Below are positions 47,518-58,156 of a stretch of 64,000 bases of DNA, in pieces. The stretch spans positions 310,001-374,000 of the forward strand of contig NZ_AXAJ01000004.1 of the NCBI RefSeq assembly GCF_000472445.1. The letters are read 5' to 3'. How positions within the stretch are numbered: the stretch's first letter is position 1; each line of letters starts with the position of its first letter. The notes below the pieces were generated by a model that did not search any database, was not told the DNA's origin, and saw nothing but the letters and a program-made list of their open reading frames with translations. The stretch comes from Burkholderia sp. WSM2230 (GTDB lineage Bacteria; Pseudomonadota; Gammaproteobacteria; Burkholderiales; Burkholderiaceae). Position numbers and translations under genes: made by a program.

Positions 47518-50500
47518 TCACCACTTGATCCGGTCATAACGCCGCGTGTAGAGCAGCGTGACGCCGTCGAAGGTGCCTCCGTAAGCCGCCACCGACCAGT
47601 AGCGCGTCAGATTGACGGTCGCCTTGATCGCATTGCTCGCGGACTGCAGGCCTTGCTCATAGCCGATCACGAGCCATTCGTTGATCGCCTTCGACACCAT
47701 CACAACCTGCGGATCGGTCAGCCCGACTTCGCTGCGGCCAATCGAAAACTCGTCGAGACCAAAGGTCTGCGCAATCCGCTTGCCGCTCGCGCTGCCGAGC
47801 AACGCAAGCGCCGTCGTCATGGTGCTCTGCTGGCCGAGGTTGTTGCCTTGATCCGTGCCGTGGCCGAACAGCAGCCATGAGAGCTTTTCGTTGTCCGGCA
47901 CGTTCGGCTCGGACACGAGCTTCGCCACCGGGAAGTTGACCGTGCCCGTCACCTGCACGCCCGCTTCGACCTGTTGATTGCGGCGCATCGCCAGAATGTT
48001 GATGCCCGGATTCGCCACCGGCCCGTTGAACGTGAAAAAGCCGTTCTCGATGTTCAGCTTGCGGCCAAACGCGGTGTAGGTCGAGCCCGGTGTCACGCGG
48101 ACGTTGCCGACCGCGCGCAGCGGCAGGTTCGGCGCGCTCATCGCCGTGATGGTGCCGGTCAGGCGGAGATCGGCGCCTTGCCCGCGGAAGCGGAAGCTGT
48201 CGCCGAGATTGATGTCGATGTTCGCGCGCGGCGCAAACGGACCGATCGGCTTGTTGCTGCCGGGCACCGGCCGCGGGCGCTCGCCGGCCACGGTGCCGTC
48301 CGGGCGCACCACGACGACGTCGTCGCCGAGCTTGGGCGCCGACTGCTCCGGCATGTCGAAGAGCGCATGATCGACCACGAACTTGCCGTTGATCGCCATG
48401 CCGCCCTGCGCACCCGCGTTCGCGACCGTCGCGCTGCCGGTCAGCGACAGGTTGCGATCAGGCGCGGCAAAAAGCTCCAGCTTGTCCGCGACGATGCTCG
48501 CGGTGAGATCCGGCTCCGCCCCGTCCAGGCGCACGCGGCCGGTGGCGCGCAAGGTGCCGCTCGCGCCGTGGAACTCGACCTGCTGGAAGTCCACGAGGTT
48601 CTTCGACAGCGCGATGCGCACCACGCCGTCCTTCAACTGCACGCCCTGATCGACGAGCGTGGCCGAAAGCTCGTCGCCGAGCAGCGAGCCGGTCAGATTG
48701 GGACGCGCGACAGTGCCGCCGAGCGCGAGCTTGAGCGCGAGATGGCCGTCGAGCAGATAACTCGGCCCGAACAGCCCGCCGGTCGTTTTCAGCGACGGCA
48801 CATTGGCGCTCACATTGCCGGTGAGCGCGCTCTCCTCGTCGACGGTCAGGAAGCCGTCGCGCGCGACGAGCAGCGTGTGGGCGTCGGCGTCGATCACGCC
48901 GATGCGGCTCGCCTGCGCATGCAATGTCGTGTTCAGCCGATTGCCGCCATTGAAGTCGGCACGCGCTGCAATGTCGGTAATGCCGAGCGACGCCAGCCCG
49001 CGGCCGATTTCGACGGTGACGTCGCCGCTGCGGCGCTTCAACTGGATATGGCCGCTCGCGCTGCTGCCGAGCGCGAAGTCCCAGTCGCCGTCGAAGATCA
49101 GGTCGGTCCGAACCGCCGGCGGCACGCCCGTGATCTCGCGCCGCAGATCCTGGAGACGCGCGAGCGAAATGCCGGTCAAGCTGCCTGCCGACTGAACCCG
49201 GCCGTGGTCGAACGCGAACGATTTGAGGCTCAGCACCGCGCCCTCGAGCGTGAGCCTTGTCGCGCCGAGCGTCAGACGGCGCGGCCCGGCGCTCACGGCG
49301 AGCGGCGAGTCGAGGTTCAGTGCCGGTGTGCCGCGGTTTTGCAGACGCGTTACCGTGCCGTCCCAGCGCGTGCCGTCGCGCGCCTCGGTGAGCTTGCCGT
49401 TGGCCGCGAGCGTCAGATCGAGCGGCCGCTCCTGCAGCTTGCCAGTGGCGGCCGCTTCGAGCGAATGATTGGCGCGCGTGCCGCTGAGCCGCGCGGTGAG
49501 CGTGGCGAGATCGACGCCGCCAGCGCTTACGTTGCGCGCGTCGGTGGTGAAAACGAGCGCACCGTTCGCGCCGTCGCGCAGTTCGGCGTGGCCTTCCGCA
49601 TGGCCAATTCTGTTGCTGCTCATTACGACGCTGTCGGCCTTGTAGTTCAGCACCACGTTTGGATGGTCGAACGAGCCGGTCAGATCGCCGTCGGCGGCAA
49701 TGAGGCCAGCGAGGCCGAAGCCGAGGCGCTCGAGCGCGGGGGCGTCGATATGAAAGCGCAAGCGGTCGCCGCGTGCGCCGAAGCTGCCCTGCAAGTCCAC
49801 CTGGTTGCCCGCCACCGAGAGGTTCGCGCGGCTCGGCAGAATTCGCGAGCCCGCCAGTTGCACGGTGCCGCCGCCCGTCAGCGGCAGGCCGTCGTAGACG
49901 CTCGGGCCGAGTTTGAATTCGGCCTTCGTGGTGAACACCGGAGCAAGCATGCCAGTGGCGGACAACGTGCCGTTGACCTTCGCCTCGATCTTGCGCGCGG
50001 GCGGCGCGGCGCGTTTGGGCGCCGGCGTCTTGCGCTGCATGACCTCCGCTTTGACGACGGCCTTGCCGGTGTTTCTGACTGCCGCCGCCGCTTTGTCGGC
50101 GGGGGCCGCGCTCCTGGCTCCGGCCGTGCTGCCCGCTTGCGCAGCGGCCTCGGCGGCGAGCTTGCTGTTCGCGGCGCTCTGCGGCGCGGCGGCCCCTTTG
50201 ACCGGCGTGCGCGACGGCATTTGCGAGGTCAACGTCAACGGGTCGAAGTCGGTCAGTTGCGCCTTCAGGTTGTAGCTGGAATTCGCGTCGTGCTTGAGCG
50301 CGCCGGACAGCTCGATGCTGCCCTTGCCCGACGTGATGCGCACGTCGTTGAAGCTGAGCCGCGCCGGATCCATGGTCAGCTTGCCTTGCGCGCGCAACGC
50401 GGCTCTCGGGTCGGCAAGATCGAGCGTGACGCTCTGGATATCGTCATTCAGACGAATCGCGATGGGCCCGGAAAGCTGCGTCGGACGCACCGCCGCCTGG

Positions 50501-51843
50501 AGCGCATTGAGGTCGAGCCCGGCCACCTGCAGATCGAACTGCCCGCGCTTGCCGGTCAGCGTGCCGCCGCCTGTCAGCGTGGCGCTTTTCACCAGCCGGA
50601 CGGCGAGATTCGAGATGCGCTGCGCCTCGGCGTCGAGGCGCACATCGGCGTTGGCGTCGATGAGCGGCAGCAGCTTCTGATCGATCGCGCCGGGGCGCGC
50701 GTTGACGATCGAGATGTGGCCGGCCACTGCGAACGGGCTGGGAGTCTTGCCGGAGTTGCCAGAGTTGCCGGGGTGGGCGGGGCTTGCTGGCGCCGCCGCG
50801 CTTGCGTGCTGAGTGATGGAGCTTGCCGGATGCGCCGGGGTGCGGCGCTCGGCCGCGCCAACCTCCTGCCCCACCGGCTGCAACTCCGCCCTCACGGCCA
50901 GATCGGCGAGCGGGGCGCCCGGCGCGAATGCCTGCGGATTGACGTGATCGAAAGTCAGCGTGGCACGTTTGAGCGGCACCTCGGCGAACGGCGTCGCCTC
51001 GACGCGCGCATGCCCGGCAAGCTTCATCCCGCTTGCGTCGAGTTCGGCCAACAGATTCTCGAGCGACCCGCTCAGATGCCCGCCCACCTGCACGGCTTCG
51101 TCGCGCACCTTGCCCGAATAACCGACGTCGCCCGTCAGCGGGAACGGCTTCGCGCCGTCCAGCTTCGCGGACGCCCTCACTGCGCCGAACGGCGTATCCA
51201 GCTGCTCAATCGCGGCCTCGTGATGACGCCCGTCGCTGCGTCCATGAAACGCGAAGTGCGCAAACTCGCTGATCGAAGTGCCCTGACGCAGCAACAGCCT
51301 GTCCACCTGGACGTCGCGAATCTCGAGCTGCATCGGCAAACGCAGGTCTTGCGGCAGCGTGAGCGGCTCGTTGCTGCGCGGCGACGACGAGCCGATGCGC
51401 GCATCGACGGTACCTACATGCAGATAATCGACCGTGAAACGCCACGGTTCGCGCGTGAGCCCCCAGCGGCCCGACACGCGGTCGACCTGGATGTCGGTGC
51501 CGCTGCCGTCGAGCGCGCGCCAGCGCACTGCCCGCAGCCGCACGCCGTTTGCCAGCGAGCCGCCTTCCAGTGTGCCGCTCAGCTTGCCGTCCAGCAGCTT
51601 GACCGCCGCCTGCCACGCGTATGCGGTGCCGCGCTCGGTGGTGAGCGCGCCGTAGAGCAAGCCGAGCGCCAGCGCGAGCAGCAGGACCAGCACGACCACC
51701 GTCCAGCCGAGCGTTTTCAGCAGCAGGCGGCCCGCGCCGCGGCGCCTTGGCGGCGGCGAACCCGGCGGCCCGGCTTGCTGGCCGCCGGGCGGCTCGTTCC
51801 CCGGCGGCGGCGCGGGAGGTTGGGCGGAAACGTCCGTGGTCAT
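47518..51843 (-). CDS. tamB: Translocation and assembly module protein TamB
   Basis: TamB is an inner-membrane-anchored periplasmic protein that spans to the outer membrane. It works with TamA in outer-membrane protein assembly and in lipid transport. The 1441-aa product starts at the ATG at 51843. A Pro/Gly-rich cytosolic start (~40 residues) precedes one transmembrane segment near 43-68 (TVVVLVLLLALALGLLYGAL). A very long region of repeating short beta-strands follows. The C-terminal DUF490 domain (from ~1100; NNLGQQSTMTTALALLGSASG, FDEFSIGRSEVGLTDPQV) ends with the aromatic YTRRYDRIKW, the TamA-contact part. An Ala/Lys/Pro-rich insert lies near 560-620. It is 28 bases downstream of tamA. 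Confidence 0.95.
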   Translation of the reverse strand: MTTDVSAQPPAPPPGNEPPGGQQAGPPGSPPPRRRGAGRLLLKTLGWTVVVLVLLLALALGLLYGALTTERGTAYAWQAAVKLLDGKLSGTLEGGSLANGVRLRAVRWRALDGSGTDIQVDRVSGRWGLTREPWRFTVDYLHVGTVDARIGSSSPRSNEPLTLPQDLRLPMQLEIRDVQVDRLLLRQGTSISEFAHFAFHGRSDGRHHEAAIEQLDTPFGAVRASAKLDGAKPFPLTGDVGYSGKVRDEAVQVGGHLSGSLENLLAELDASGMKLAGHARVEATPFAEVPLKRATLTFDHVNPQAFAPGAPLADLAVRAELQPVGQEVGAAERRTPAHPASSITQHASAAAPASPAHPGNSGNSGKTPSPFAVAGHISIVNARPGAIDQKLLPLIDANADVRLDAEAQRISNLAVRLVKSATLTGGGTLTGKRGQFDLQVAGLDLNALQAAVRPTQLSGPIAIRLNDDIQSVTLDLADPRAALRAQGKLTMDPARLSFNDVRITSGKGSIELSGALKHDANSSYNLKAQLTDFDPLTLTSQMPSRTPVKGAAAPQSAANSKLAAEAAAQAGSTAGARSAAPADKAAAAVRNTGKAVVKAEVMQRKTPAPKRAAPPARKIEAKVNGTLSATGMLAPVFTTKAEFKLGPSVYDGLPLTGGGTVQLAGSRILPSRANLSVAGNQVDLQGSFGARGDRLRFHIDAPALERLGFGLAGLIAADGDLTGSFDHPNVVLNYKADSVVMSSNRIGHAEGHAELRDGANGALVFTTDARNVSAGGVDLATLTARLSGTRANHSLEAAATGKLQERPLDLTLAANGKLTEARDGTRWDGTVTRLQNRGTPALNLDSPLAVSAGPRRLTLGATRLTLEGAVLSLKSFAFDHGRVQSAGSLTGISLARLQDLRREITGVPPAVRTDLIFDGDWDFALGSSASGHIQLKRRSGDVTVEIGRGLASLGITDIAARADFNGGNRLNTTLHAQASRIGVIDADAHTLLVARDGFLTVDEESALTGNVSANVPSLKTTGGLFGPSYLLDGHLALKLALGGTVARPNLTGSLLGDELSATLVDQGVQLKDGVVRIALSKNLVDFQQVEFHGASGTLRATGRVRLDGAEPDLTASIVADKLELFAAPDRNLSLTGSATVANAGAQGGMAINGKFVVDHALFDMPEQSAPKLGDDVVVVRPDGTVAGERPRPVPGSNKPIGPFAPRANIDINLGDSFRFRGQGADLRLTGTITAMSAPNLPLRAVGNVRVTPGSTYTAFGRKLNIENGFFTFNGPVANPGINILAMRRNQQVEAGVQVTGTVNFPVAKLVSEPNVPDNEKLSWLLFGHGTDQGNNLGQQSTMTTALALLGSASGKRIAQTFGLDEFSIGRSEVGLTDPQVVMVSKAINEWLVIGYEQGLQSASNAIKATVNLTRYWSVAAYGGTFDGVTLLYTRRYDRIKW

Positions 51844-51871
51844 GCGCAGTTTCGGTAAAAGGAGGTTTCCA

Positions 51872-53734
51872 TCAGAAGGCGATGCCGAGCGTCAGATAAG
51901 GCCGCACGCTTCGGTTGCGAATGCCGTACGCGAGGTCGACGTTGACCGGCCCGACCGGGCTGCGCCAGCGCGCGCCGACGCCCACGCCCGGATAAAACAC
52001 GCGCTCGCCCCAGGTGTCGGTGGCGGTGCCGACGTCGAAAAACGCCGCCGCGCCCCAGTCGTGCGTAAACCAGTGCTGGTATTCCGCCGACGCCGTAACG
52101 AGATATTTGGTTGGCAGCACAGAACCCTGAACGTTGTTACCGATGCTCTGATAACCATAGCCGCGCACCGAGTTCGAACCGCCCGCGCGAAACAGCAGCG
52201 AAGCTGGAATGCCGCTCGAACTGCCGCTCGTGAACACGCCGCCCAGCTCCGCGCGAAACACCACGAGGTCTTCCTTGCCGATGGGCAGATACTGCTGGCC
52301 GCGCGCGTAGCCGCGAATGAACGTCTGATCGGTCAGCGCCCCTTTCACCGCGAAACCGGCCTCGACGTGAATCAGGTTGCCTTTGCGCGGAAACAGCGGG
52401 TCGTCGGTATTGCGGCGGGTCCACGACCACGACGGCACCAGCGCGCGGCTCGTGGTCGGCGCGCCGACGTTCTGATCGAGCCGGTCCTGATAGAACAGGA
52501 TCGCGTAGGTGTAGTCGATGAATTGCGATGTACGGGTGCGCTGCACGCCGCCACGGATGCTGTAGATGCGCGTGTCGGAAACGTCGGTGGTGGTGTAGGA
52601 AGCGAGCACGCTGTTGGTCCACGCACGCGGCCCGGGCGGCATCGCGAGCTGCACCTGGCCGTATTGCTGGACCTGATCGAGACGGCCGTCGACGGTAAAC
52701 GGCCAGGCCTTGCCGAACGTATTCAGATACGAATACGCGCCCTGCACGAGCGCGCCGTTGTCCGTGGAATAGCCGACGCCGCCGCGAATGCTGTTGTACG
52801 GATACTCCGACACCTTCACATGCAGCGGCGTTTCGACCGGCTTTGCCGGGTCGCTGTCCACGTCGATCGCGACGCTCGCGTAATACGGCGTGTTCTGCAA
52901 CTGCCGCTGCAATTCGGTGATGCGCTGCACGTCGTAAATGTCGCCCACCGAAATCGGATTGACGTTTTCGACGATCTGCTCCGGATAGCGCCGCGTGCCC
53001 GACACGTCGAGCTTGCCCATCGTGAAGGTTGGCCCGCTTTCGAACGCGACCGAGAGCTTTGCCTCGTGCGTGCGCGGATCGACGCGCGCCTCCGAATGAT
53101 AGATTTTCGCGCCGAGATAGCGGCGCGCCTGCAGCGCCTTCAGCGACGCGTTCTTCGCGTCGTCCCAGTCGCCCTGCGAGAACGGATCGCCTTCGTGCAG
53201 CGAAAACGCGAAGCGCGCCGCGTTTTCCTGCGCCGGGTCCTCGGTCAGCACCGGGCCGCGAAACGACAGCGAGATCGCGCTGACGATGGTTTGCGGCCCC
53301 GGCTCCACGCTCACTGTGACGTGCTTCGTATTGTCCACTGTGCGCACGTCGGTACGGACAACCGGCGTGAAGTAGCCTTGCGTAGCCGCCAGGTCGCGCA
53401 CCTGCTGGGGCGTGGCGGTGATCAGAAATTCGAACTGGTCGTCGCTGATGTCGGGACGCTTCGCGAAGCGCGCAATGTCCAGATGCGCGTCGAGCAGCTT
53501 GCGCAGCGAGCGCGGCGAGGCTTCCACGTCGACCTTGTAGCTCGCCGCCGCGCGCGCGGCATAAGCGGGGCCGCCAGCGAGAATCAGCAGCATGCCGACG
53601 GCAAGCGACGCGTGCAGCCAGCACAGCCAACGCCGCAGCCCGGCTGCATTGAATGCCGCCGGCTGCGGCGCTGCGCACCGCGCGCCGGCTTCGCCGCGCC
53701 GCTCATGCGGCTTTTCGATCACACACCCCGCCAA
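51872..53734 (-). CDS. tamA: Translocation and assembly module protein TamA (Omp85 family)
   Basis: TamA is a 16-stranded outer-membrane barrel with three N-terminal POTRA domains. I prefer a TTG start at 53734, because GGAGG lies about 7 bases upstream and no ATG fits. The GTG at 53722 is an alternative, and the frame is open to 54013. This start gives about 620 aa with an N-terminal hydrophobic signal (WLHASLAVGMLLILAGGPAYA). POTRA-like repeats follow (YKVDVEASPRSLRKLLDAHL, TFTMGKLDVSGTRRYPE). The barrel carries the VRGY box (GGSNSVRGYGYQSIG) and ends VRPYLTLGIAF with the terminal Phe. It is the first gene of tamAB. Confidence 0.93.
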   Translation of the reverse strand: MAGCVIEKPHERRGEAGARCAAPQPAAFNAAGLRRWLCWLHASLAVGMLLILAGGPAYAARAAASYKVDVEASPRSLRKLLDAHLDIARFAKRPDISDDQFEFLITATPQQVRDLAATQGYFTPVVRTDVRTVDNTKHVTVSVEPGPQTIVSAISLSFRGPVLTEDPAQENAARFAFSLHEGDPFSQGDWDDAKNASLKALQARRYLGAKIYHSEARVDPRTHEAKLSVAFESGPTFTMGKLDVSGTRRYPEQIVENVNPISVGDIYDVQRITELQRQLQNTPYYASVAIDVDSDPAKPVETPLHVKVSEYPYNSIRGGVGYSTDNGALVQGAYSYLNTFGKAWPFTVDGRLDQVQQYGQVQLAMPPGPRAWTNSVLASYTTTDVSDTRIYSIRGGVQRTRTSQFIDYTYAILFYQDRLDQNVGAPTTSRALVPSWSWTRRNTDDPLFPRKGNLIHVEAGFAVKGALTDQTFIRGYARGQQYLPIGKEDLVVFRAELGGVFTSGSSSGIPASLLFRAGGSNSVRGYGYQSIGNNVQGSVLPTKYLVTASAEYQHWFTHDWGAAAFFDVGTATDTWGERVFYPGVGVGARWRSPVGPVNVDLAYGIRNRSVRPYLTLGIAF

Positions 53735-54095
53735 GCAGGACCTCCGGCCATGGTTGATGAATTTGTCGTTCGGGCGCGCAGTGCCGCCGAAGCTCGCTAT
53801 TTGACCACATCGGCGCAACCGCGCTATCTCAAAACGCATCCGCGAATGCGCCGTCGGACGCGCCCTTAGCCTCACGCCGGGCGCCTCGCGCGGTCCTGAC
53901 GCGCCCGCCTTTGACGCGCCGTGCGGCGCGCGGGTTCCAGCCGCATGTGCCACGCGAAAGATGGAGCGCCCGCGTGACCCGCCGGCGGGGTTTTTCGCCC
54001 GCGCGCGGCGCATGAGCTAAAATTGCGAAATCGAGTAGCGGCACCCGCATAGAGACAAGCGAAGCCGCCATTTCACCAACCACGGACGTCGAGCC
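53735..54095. other. Divergent tamA/DUF3460 intergenic region
   Basis: This 361-base gap carries the tamA ribosome-binding site at its left end (GGAGG, minus strand, 53742-53746). A -10-like TAAAAT lies at 54018-54023 facing the DUF3460 gene, without a good -35. The open frame here that continues upstream of tamA is GC-driven and not conserved-looking. No gene is supported. Confidence 0.5.
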
Positions 54096-54281
54096 ATGTA
54101 TCAATCGGACATCACCCAGTTCCTGAACCAGCTCAAGCAGCAGAAGCCTAACCTGGAAGCCGAGCAACGCCGCGGCCGGGCACTCCTGTGGGACAAACAG
54201 CCGATCGACCTGGAAGAGCGCGCCGAGCAGAAGGCCTCGCGCGTCGAACAGACGCCTTACCAGTACTACCAGAACTTCTGA
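54096..54281 (+). CDS. DUF3460 small protein
   Basis: This 61-aa soluble protein (MYQSDITQFLNQLKQQKPNL, then LEERAEQKASRVEQTPYQYY) matches the DUF3460 family found in beta-proteobacteria. It is highly charged and helical, with no signal or membrane segment. The function is unknown. The stop at 54281 lies 17 bases before scpA, so the two are probably one transcript, which hints at a link to chromosome segregation or a shared promoter only. Confidence 0.85.
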   Translation: MYQSDITQFLNQLKQQKPNLEAEQRRGRALLWDKQPIDLEERAEQKASRVEQTPYQYYQNF

Positions 54282-54298
54282 GCGCCGCGCCGCCACCG

Positions 54299-55174
54299 AT
54301 GAGTCACGCCGACGAGGCTCACGGCGCGCCGCCGGCATCGCCCGACGCCGCGCTCGCCGCGCCCGCCACCGATTCGACGCCGGACACCGTCGACGGCATT
54401 GCTTTCGCGCGCCTGTACGGCGAGCCGCTCTTCAAGCTGCCCACCGACCTGTACATCCCGCCGGACGCGCTCGAGGTGTTTCTCGAAACGTTCGAGGGAC
54501 CGCTGGATCTGTTGCTGTACCTGATCCGCAAGCAGAACTTCAACGTGCTCGACATCCCGATGGCGGACGTCACGGTGCAGTATCTCGGCTACGTCGACCA
54601 GCTGCGCCAGACCAATCTGGAACTCGCGTCAGAATATCTGCTGATGGCGGCCATGCTGATCGAGATCAAGTCGCGCATGTTGCTGCCCGTCAAGAAGGTG
54701 GACAGCGGCGAGGAAGCCGAAGACCCGCGCGCCGAACTCGTGCGGCGCCTGCTGGAATACGAACAGATGAAGCTGGCCGCGCAGCGCATCGACCAGTTGC
54801 CGCAACTCGGGCGCGACTTCCTGCGCGCCGAGGTTTACATCGAGCAAAGCATCACGCCGCGCTTTCCGGACGTGAACAGCGAAGACCTGCGCGCCGCGTG
54901 GGCCGACGTGATCAAGCGCGCCAAGCTCGTGCAGCATCACAAGATTTCGCGCGAAGAACTGTCCGTGCGCGAGCACATGAGCGCGATCCTGCGGCAGTTG
55001 CAGAACGCGCGTTTCATGGAATTTTCGGATCTCTTCGATACCAGCAAGGGCGTGCCCGTCGTGGTGGTGAATTTCATCGCGGTGCTGGAGCTGTGCCGGG
55101 AATCGCTCGTTGAAATTACCCAGGCCGAGCCGTTCGCACCTATTTATGTGCGCCTCGCCTACTTGCCGGCCTGA
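54299..55174 (+). CDS. scpA: Segregation and condensation protein A
   Basis: ScpA is the kleisin subunit that bridges SMC heads with ScpB. The ATG at 54299 gives 291 aa, and the open frame begins earlier over the DUF3460 gene. The kleisin N-terminal domain holds VFLETFEGPLDLLLYLIRKQ, FNVLDIPMADVTVQYLGYVD and LLMAAMLIEIKSRMLLP. The C-terminal winged helix is in the last ~80 residues. The gene is usually next to scpB; here scpB is not adjacent and panC follows. Confidence 0.95.
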   Translation: MSHADEAHGAPPASPDAALAAPATDSTPDTVDGIAFARLYGEPLFKLPTDLYIPPDALEVFLETFEGPLDLLLYLIRKQNFNVLDIPMADVTVQYLGYVDQLRQTNLELASEYLLMAAMLIEIKSRMLLPVKKVDSGEEAEDPRAELVRRLLEYEQMKLAAQRIDQLPQLGRDFLRAEVYIEQSITPRFPDVNSEDLRAAWADVIKRAKLVQHHKISREELSVREHMSAILRQLQNARFMEFSDLFDTSKGVPVVVVNFIAVLELCRESLVEITQAEPFAPIYVRLAYLPA

Positions 55175-55204
55175 ACGCCGATCTGAAGCCGAAGCCAAAC
55201 CTAG

Positions 55205-56245
<1,041 letters not shown>

Positions 56246-56298
56246 AATTGCTTTAGGCGATCGCGCAGCGCCTAAGAATCACAAGGGATTGACTAGTC

Positions 56299-56685
56299 AT
56301 GCAACGCAACATGCTGAAGTCGAAGATTCACCGCGTCGCGGTCACACATTGCGAGCTGCACTACGAAGGCTCGTGCGCGATCGACGAAGACCTGCTCGAA
56401 GCGGCGAACATTGTCGAAAACGAACGCATCGACATCTGGAACATCAACAACGGCGAGCGATTCTCGACGTACGCGATCAAGGGCGAGCGCGGCAGCGGCA
56501 TGATTTCGCTGAACGGCTCCGCGGCGCGGCGCGCGCAACTGGGCGATCTGGTGATCATCGCGGCCTTCGCCATGGTCGATGAGACGGAACTCAAGGCAGG
56601 CTGGAAGCCGGATCTGGTTTTCGTCGACGAAAACAACAGGATCAAGGGCAGCCGCGACCACGTGCCCACCCAGAACTGGACCTGA
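56299..56685 (+). CDS. panD: Aspartate 1-decarboxylase
   Basis: PanD makes beta-alanine from aspartate using a pyruvoyl group. The 128-aa proenzyme has the self-cleavage site Gly24-Ser25 in [13 protein letters not shown], where Ser25 becomes the pyruvoyl residue. Further blocks are [20 protein letters not shown], with the catalytic-region Tyr, and [20 protein letters not shown]. Length and order are normal. It forms an operon with panC. Confidence 0.98.
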   Translation: MQRNMLKSKIHRVAVTHCELHYEGSCAIDEDLLEAANIVENERIDIWNINNGERFSTYAIKGERGSGMISLNGSAARRAQLGDLVIIAAFAMVDETELKAGWKPDLVFVDENNRIKGSRDHVPTQNWT

Positions 56686-56775
56686 GCCGGCGCGGGCGGT
56701 TTTTTCGGGCGGTTTTCTCCCAGATTGCAGCCTGTGCAGCGTGGTCGCGGCAGCGAGGCGTCGCTCGACGCCCGC

Positions 56776-57414
56776 TCAGCCTTTCTTCGCGGCGCCGTTG
56801 GTCCACTGGATGATCGGCTCCCACTGCTCCAGATCCTTCTCCACACGGCTTTTCGCGACGTCCCACAGCGTCAGGCCGTGCGCCGCGAGTTGCACGTAGT
56901 TCTGCGTGTCCCGCAAATAGCCGAGCACCGGCAGCTTCAGCCCCTCTACGAAACGATGCAGTTGCTCGGCCGAGCGCGTGCGCGCGTCCACCCGCATGCC
57001 GACCACGCCGATCTCGATTGCGCCTTTTCTGACAGCCTTTTCCTTTGCCAGCCGCTCCAGAAAGTCCTGAGTGGCGAGGATGTCGAACATGGACGGCTGC
57101 AGCGGCACGATCACCTTGTCCGCCAGTTCCAGCGCGATGTTCATGCGATTGCCGTGCAAACCGGCGGGCGTGTCGACGATCGCGTGCTCGAGCCCCTTCG
57201 GCGGTCTGGCGGGCGTCTCGGGGTTGACTTCCCACGTTTCGATGGCCGGCAGCGTGTCGGGCCGCAACGACAGCCACGCGTGCGCCGACTGCTGCTTGTC
57301 AAGGTCGGCGAGCGCCACCCACTCGCCGGTTGCGGCGAAATAGCCGGCCAGGTTCGTAGACAGCGTGCTCTTGCCCACGCCGCCCTTCGGATTCGCCACC
57401 ACGATTACCGTCAT
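56776..57414 (-). CDS. Orphan ParA-family ATPase
   Basis: The ATG at 57414 has GGAG upstream and gives a compact 212-aa protein. Deviant Walker A is KGGVGKST at residues 10-17 (VVANPKGGVGKSTLSTNLAG). Switch I/II contexts are LADLDKQQSAHAWLSLR and HAIVDTPAGLHGN, and VPLQPSMFDILATQDFLERL follows. The protein has no N-terminal DNA-binding extension, and no parB or parS-like gene is adjacent, so it is not a standard chromosome-segregation pair. Such small ParAs position protein clusters, cellular machines or plasmids, or act without a known partner. It is opposite panD and the thioesterase gene. Confidence 0.88.
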   Translation of the reverse strand: MTVIVVANPKGGVGKSTLSTNLAGYFAATGEWVALADLDKQQSAHAWLSLRPDTLPAIETWEVNPETPARPPKGLEHAIVDTPAGLHGNRMNIALELADKVIVPLQPSMFDILATQDFLERLAKEKAVRKGAIEIGVVGMRVDARTRSAEQLHRFVEGLKLPVLGYLRDTQNYVQLAAHGLTLWDVAKSRVEKDLEQWEPIIQWTNGAAKKG

Positions 57415-57635
57415 GAATACTCCCGGAAAGAAGGCTGGTCGATGCCAGCCGGTTTGCCGCTTTCTGCCTCGAACTTCGTGCCCTGCTGCCGCACCGGCGC
57501 GCCGATTTGCCGAGTTCGAGCCCGCGCGCCGATCCAGCCGTTGATAATATCGACAAATCCAGCGAGGCCGAAGCCCCCGAACGGCTAATCGGTCGTCGTC
57601 CGCCAGCGAATCCATCTTTCAAGGAAGCCCGATCA

Positions 57636-58055
57636 ATGAGCAAGCTCCGTCCGGAATACAGCGTCGAACGCCTGCACGAACGCCAGAAAGGCAAGCTGCC
57701 CGGCTTGTTGGGCGTGCATGTGCTGGCGCTGGACGAAGGCATGCTGACCGCGGAACTGACCGTGCGCGAGGAACTCCTGGCGCCGAACGGCTTTCTGCAC
57801 GCGGCCACGGTGATCGGCCTCGCGGACACCGCCTGCGGCTACGCGTGCCTCGCCCATCTGCCGGACACAGCCCGCAATTTCACGACGGTCGAGTTGAAAA
57901 GCAACTTCCTCGGCACGGCGACCGAAGGCACGATCCGCGCAGTGGCAAAAGCCGTGCATCTCGGCCGCAGCACGCAGGTCTGGGACGCAACGGTCACCGA
58001 TCCGAAGGGCAAGACCATTGCGCTCTTTCGCTGCACGCAAATCGTGTTGTATTGA
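57636..58055 (+). CDS. PaaI-family hotdog-fold thioesterase
   Basis: The ATG at 57636 (after AAGGAAG) gives 139 aa. The hotdog core is NGFLHAATVIGLADTACGYAC (the family helix with catalytic Asp) followed by FTTVELKSNFLGTATEGTIRAVAKAVHLGRSTQVWDATVTD. This resembles PaaI/YbgC-like thioesterases that hydrolyse acyl- or aryl-CoA. The exact substrate is unknown. It is divergent from the orphan ParA and stands before the cobalamin block with no clear link to it. Confidence 0.88.
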   Translation: MSKLRPEYSVERLHERQKGKLPGLLGVHVLALDEGMLTAELTVREELLAPNGFLHAATVIGLADTACGYACLAHLPDTARNFTTVELKSNFLGTATEGTIRAVAKAVHLGRSTQVWDATVTDPKGKTIALFRCTQIVLY

Positions 58056-58156
58056 GGCGCTGGAGAACGTGGAATAGGCGACTGGGCGGAAAACCTGTCG
58101 GTTGCGTCTTCACTGGTTCTCCAAGCGATTCAATTAACGGCTGCTCCGGTCCACAC

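Noticed and set aside
47974..51858. 1294-codon open frame on the plus strand opposite tamB
   Set aside because: It is an Arg/Ala/His-rich antisense shadow in GC-rich DNA, with no domain, start signal or family look. TamB on the minus strand explains the region.
53735..54013. N-terminal extension of TamA
   Set aside because: The open frame continues upstream, but the translation is not signal- or POTRA-like, and a ribosome-binding site sits before the TTG at 53734.
58061..58123. TGGAGAAC ... GTTCTCCA inverted repeat after the PaaI-type gene
   Set aside because: Eight-base arms with a 47-base loop and no T run; likely to occur by chance.
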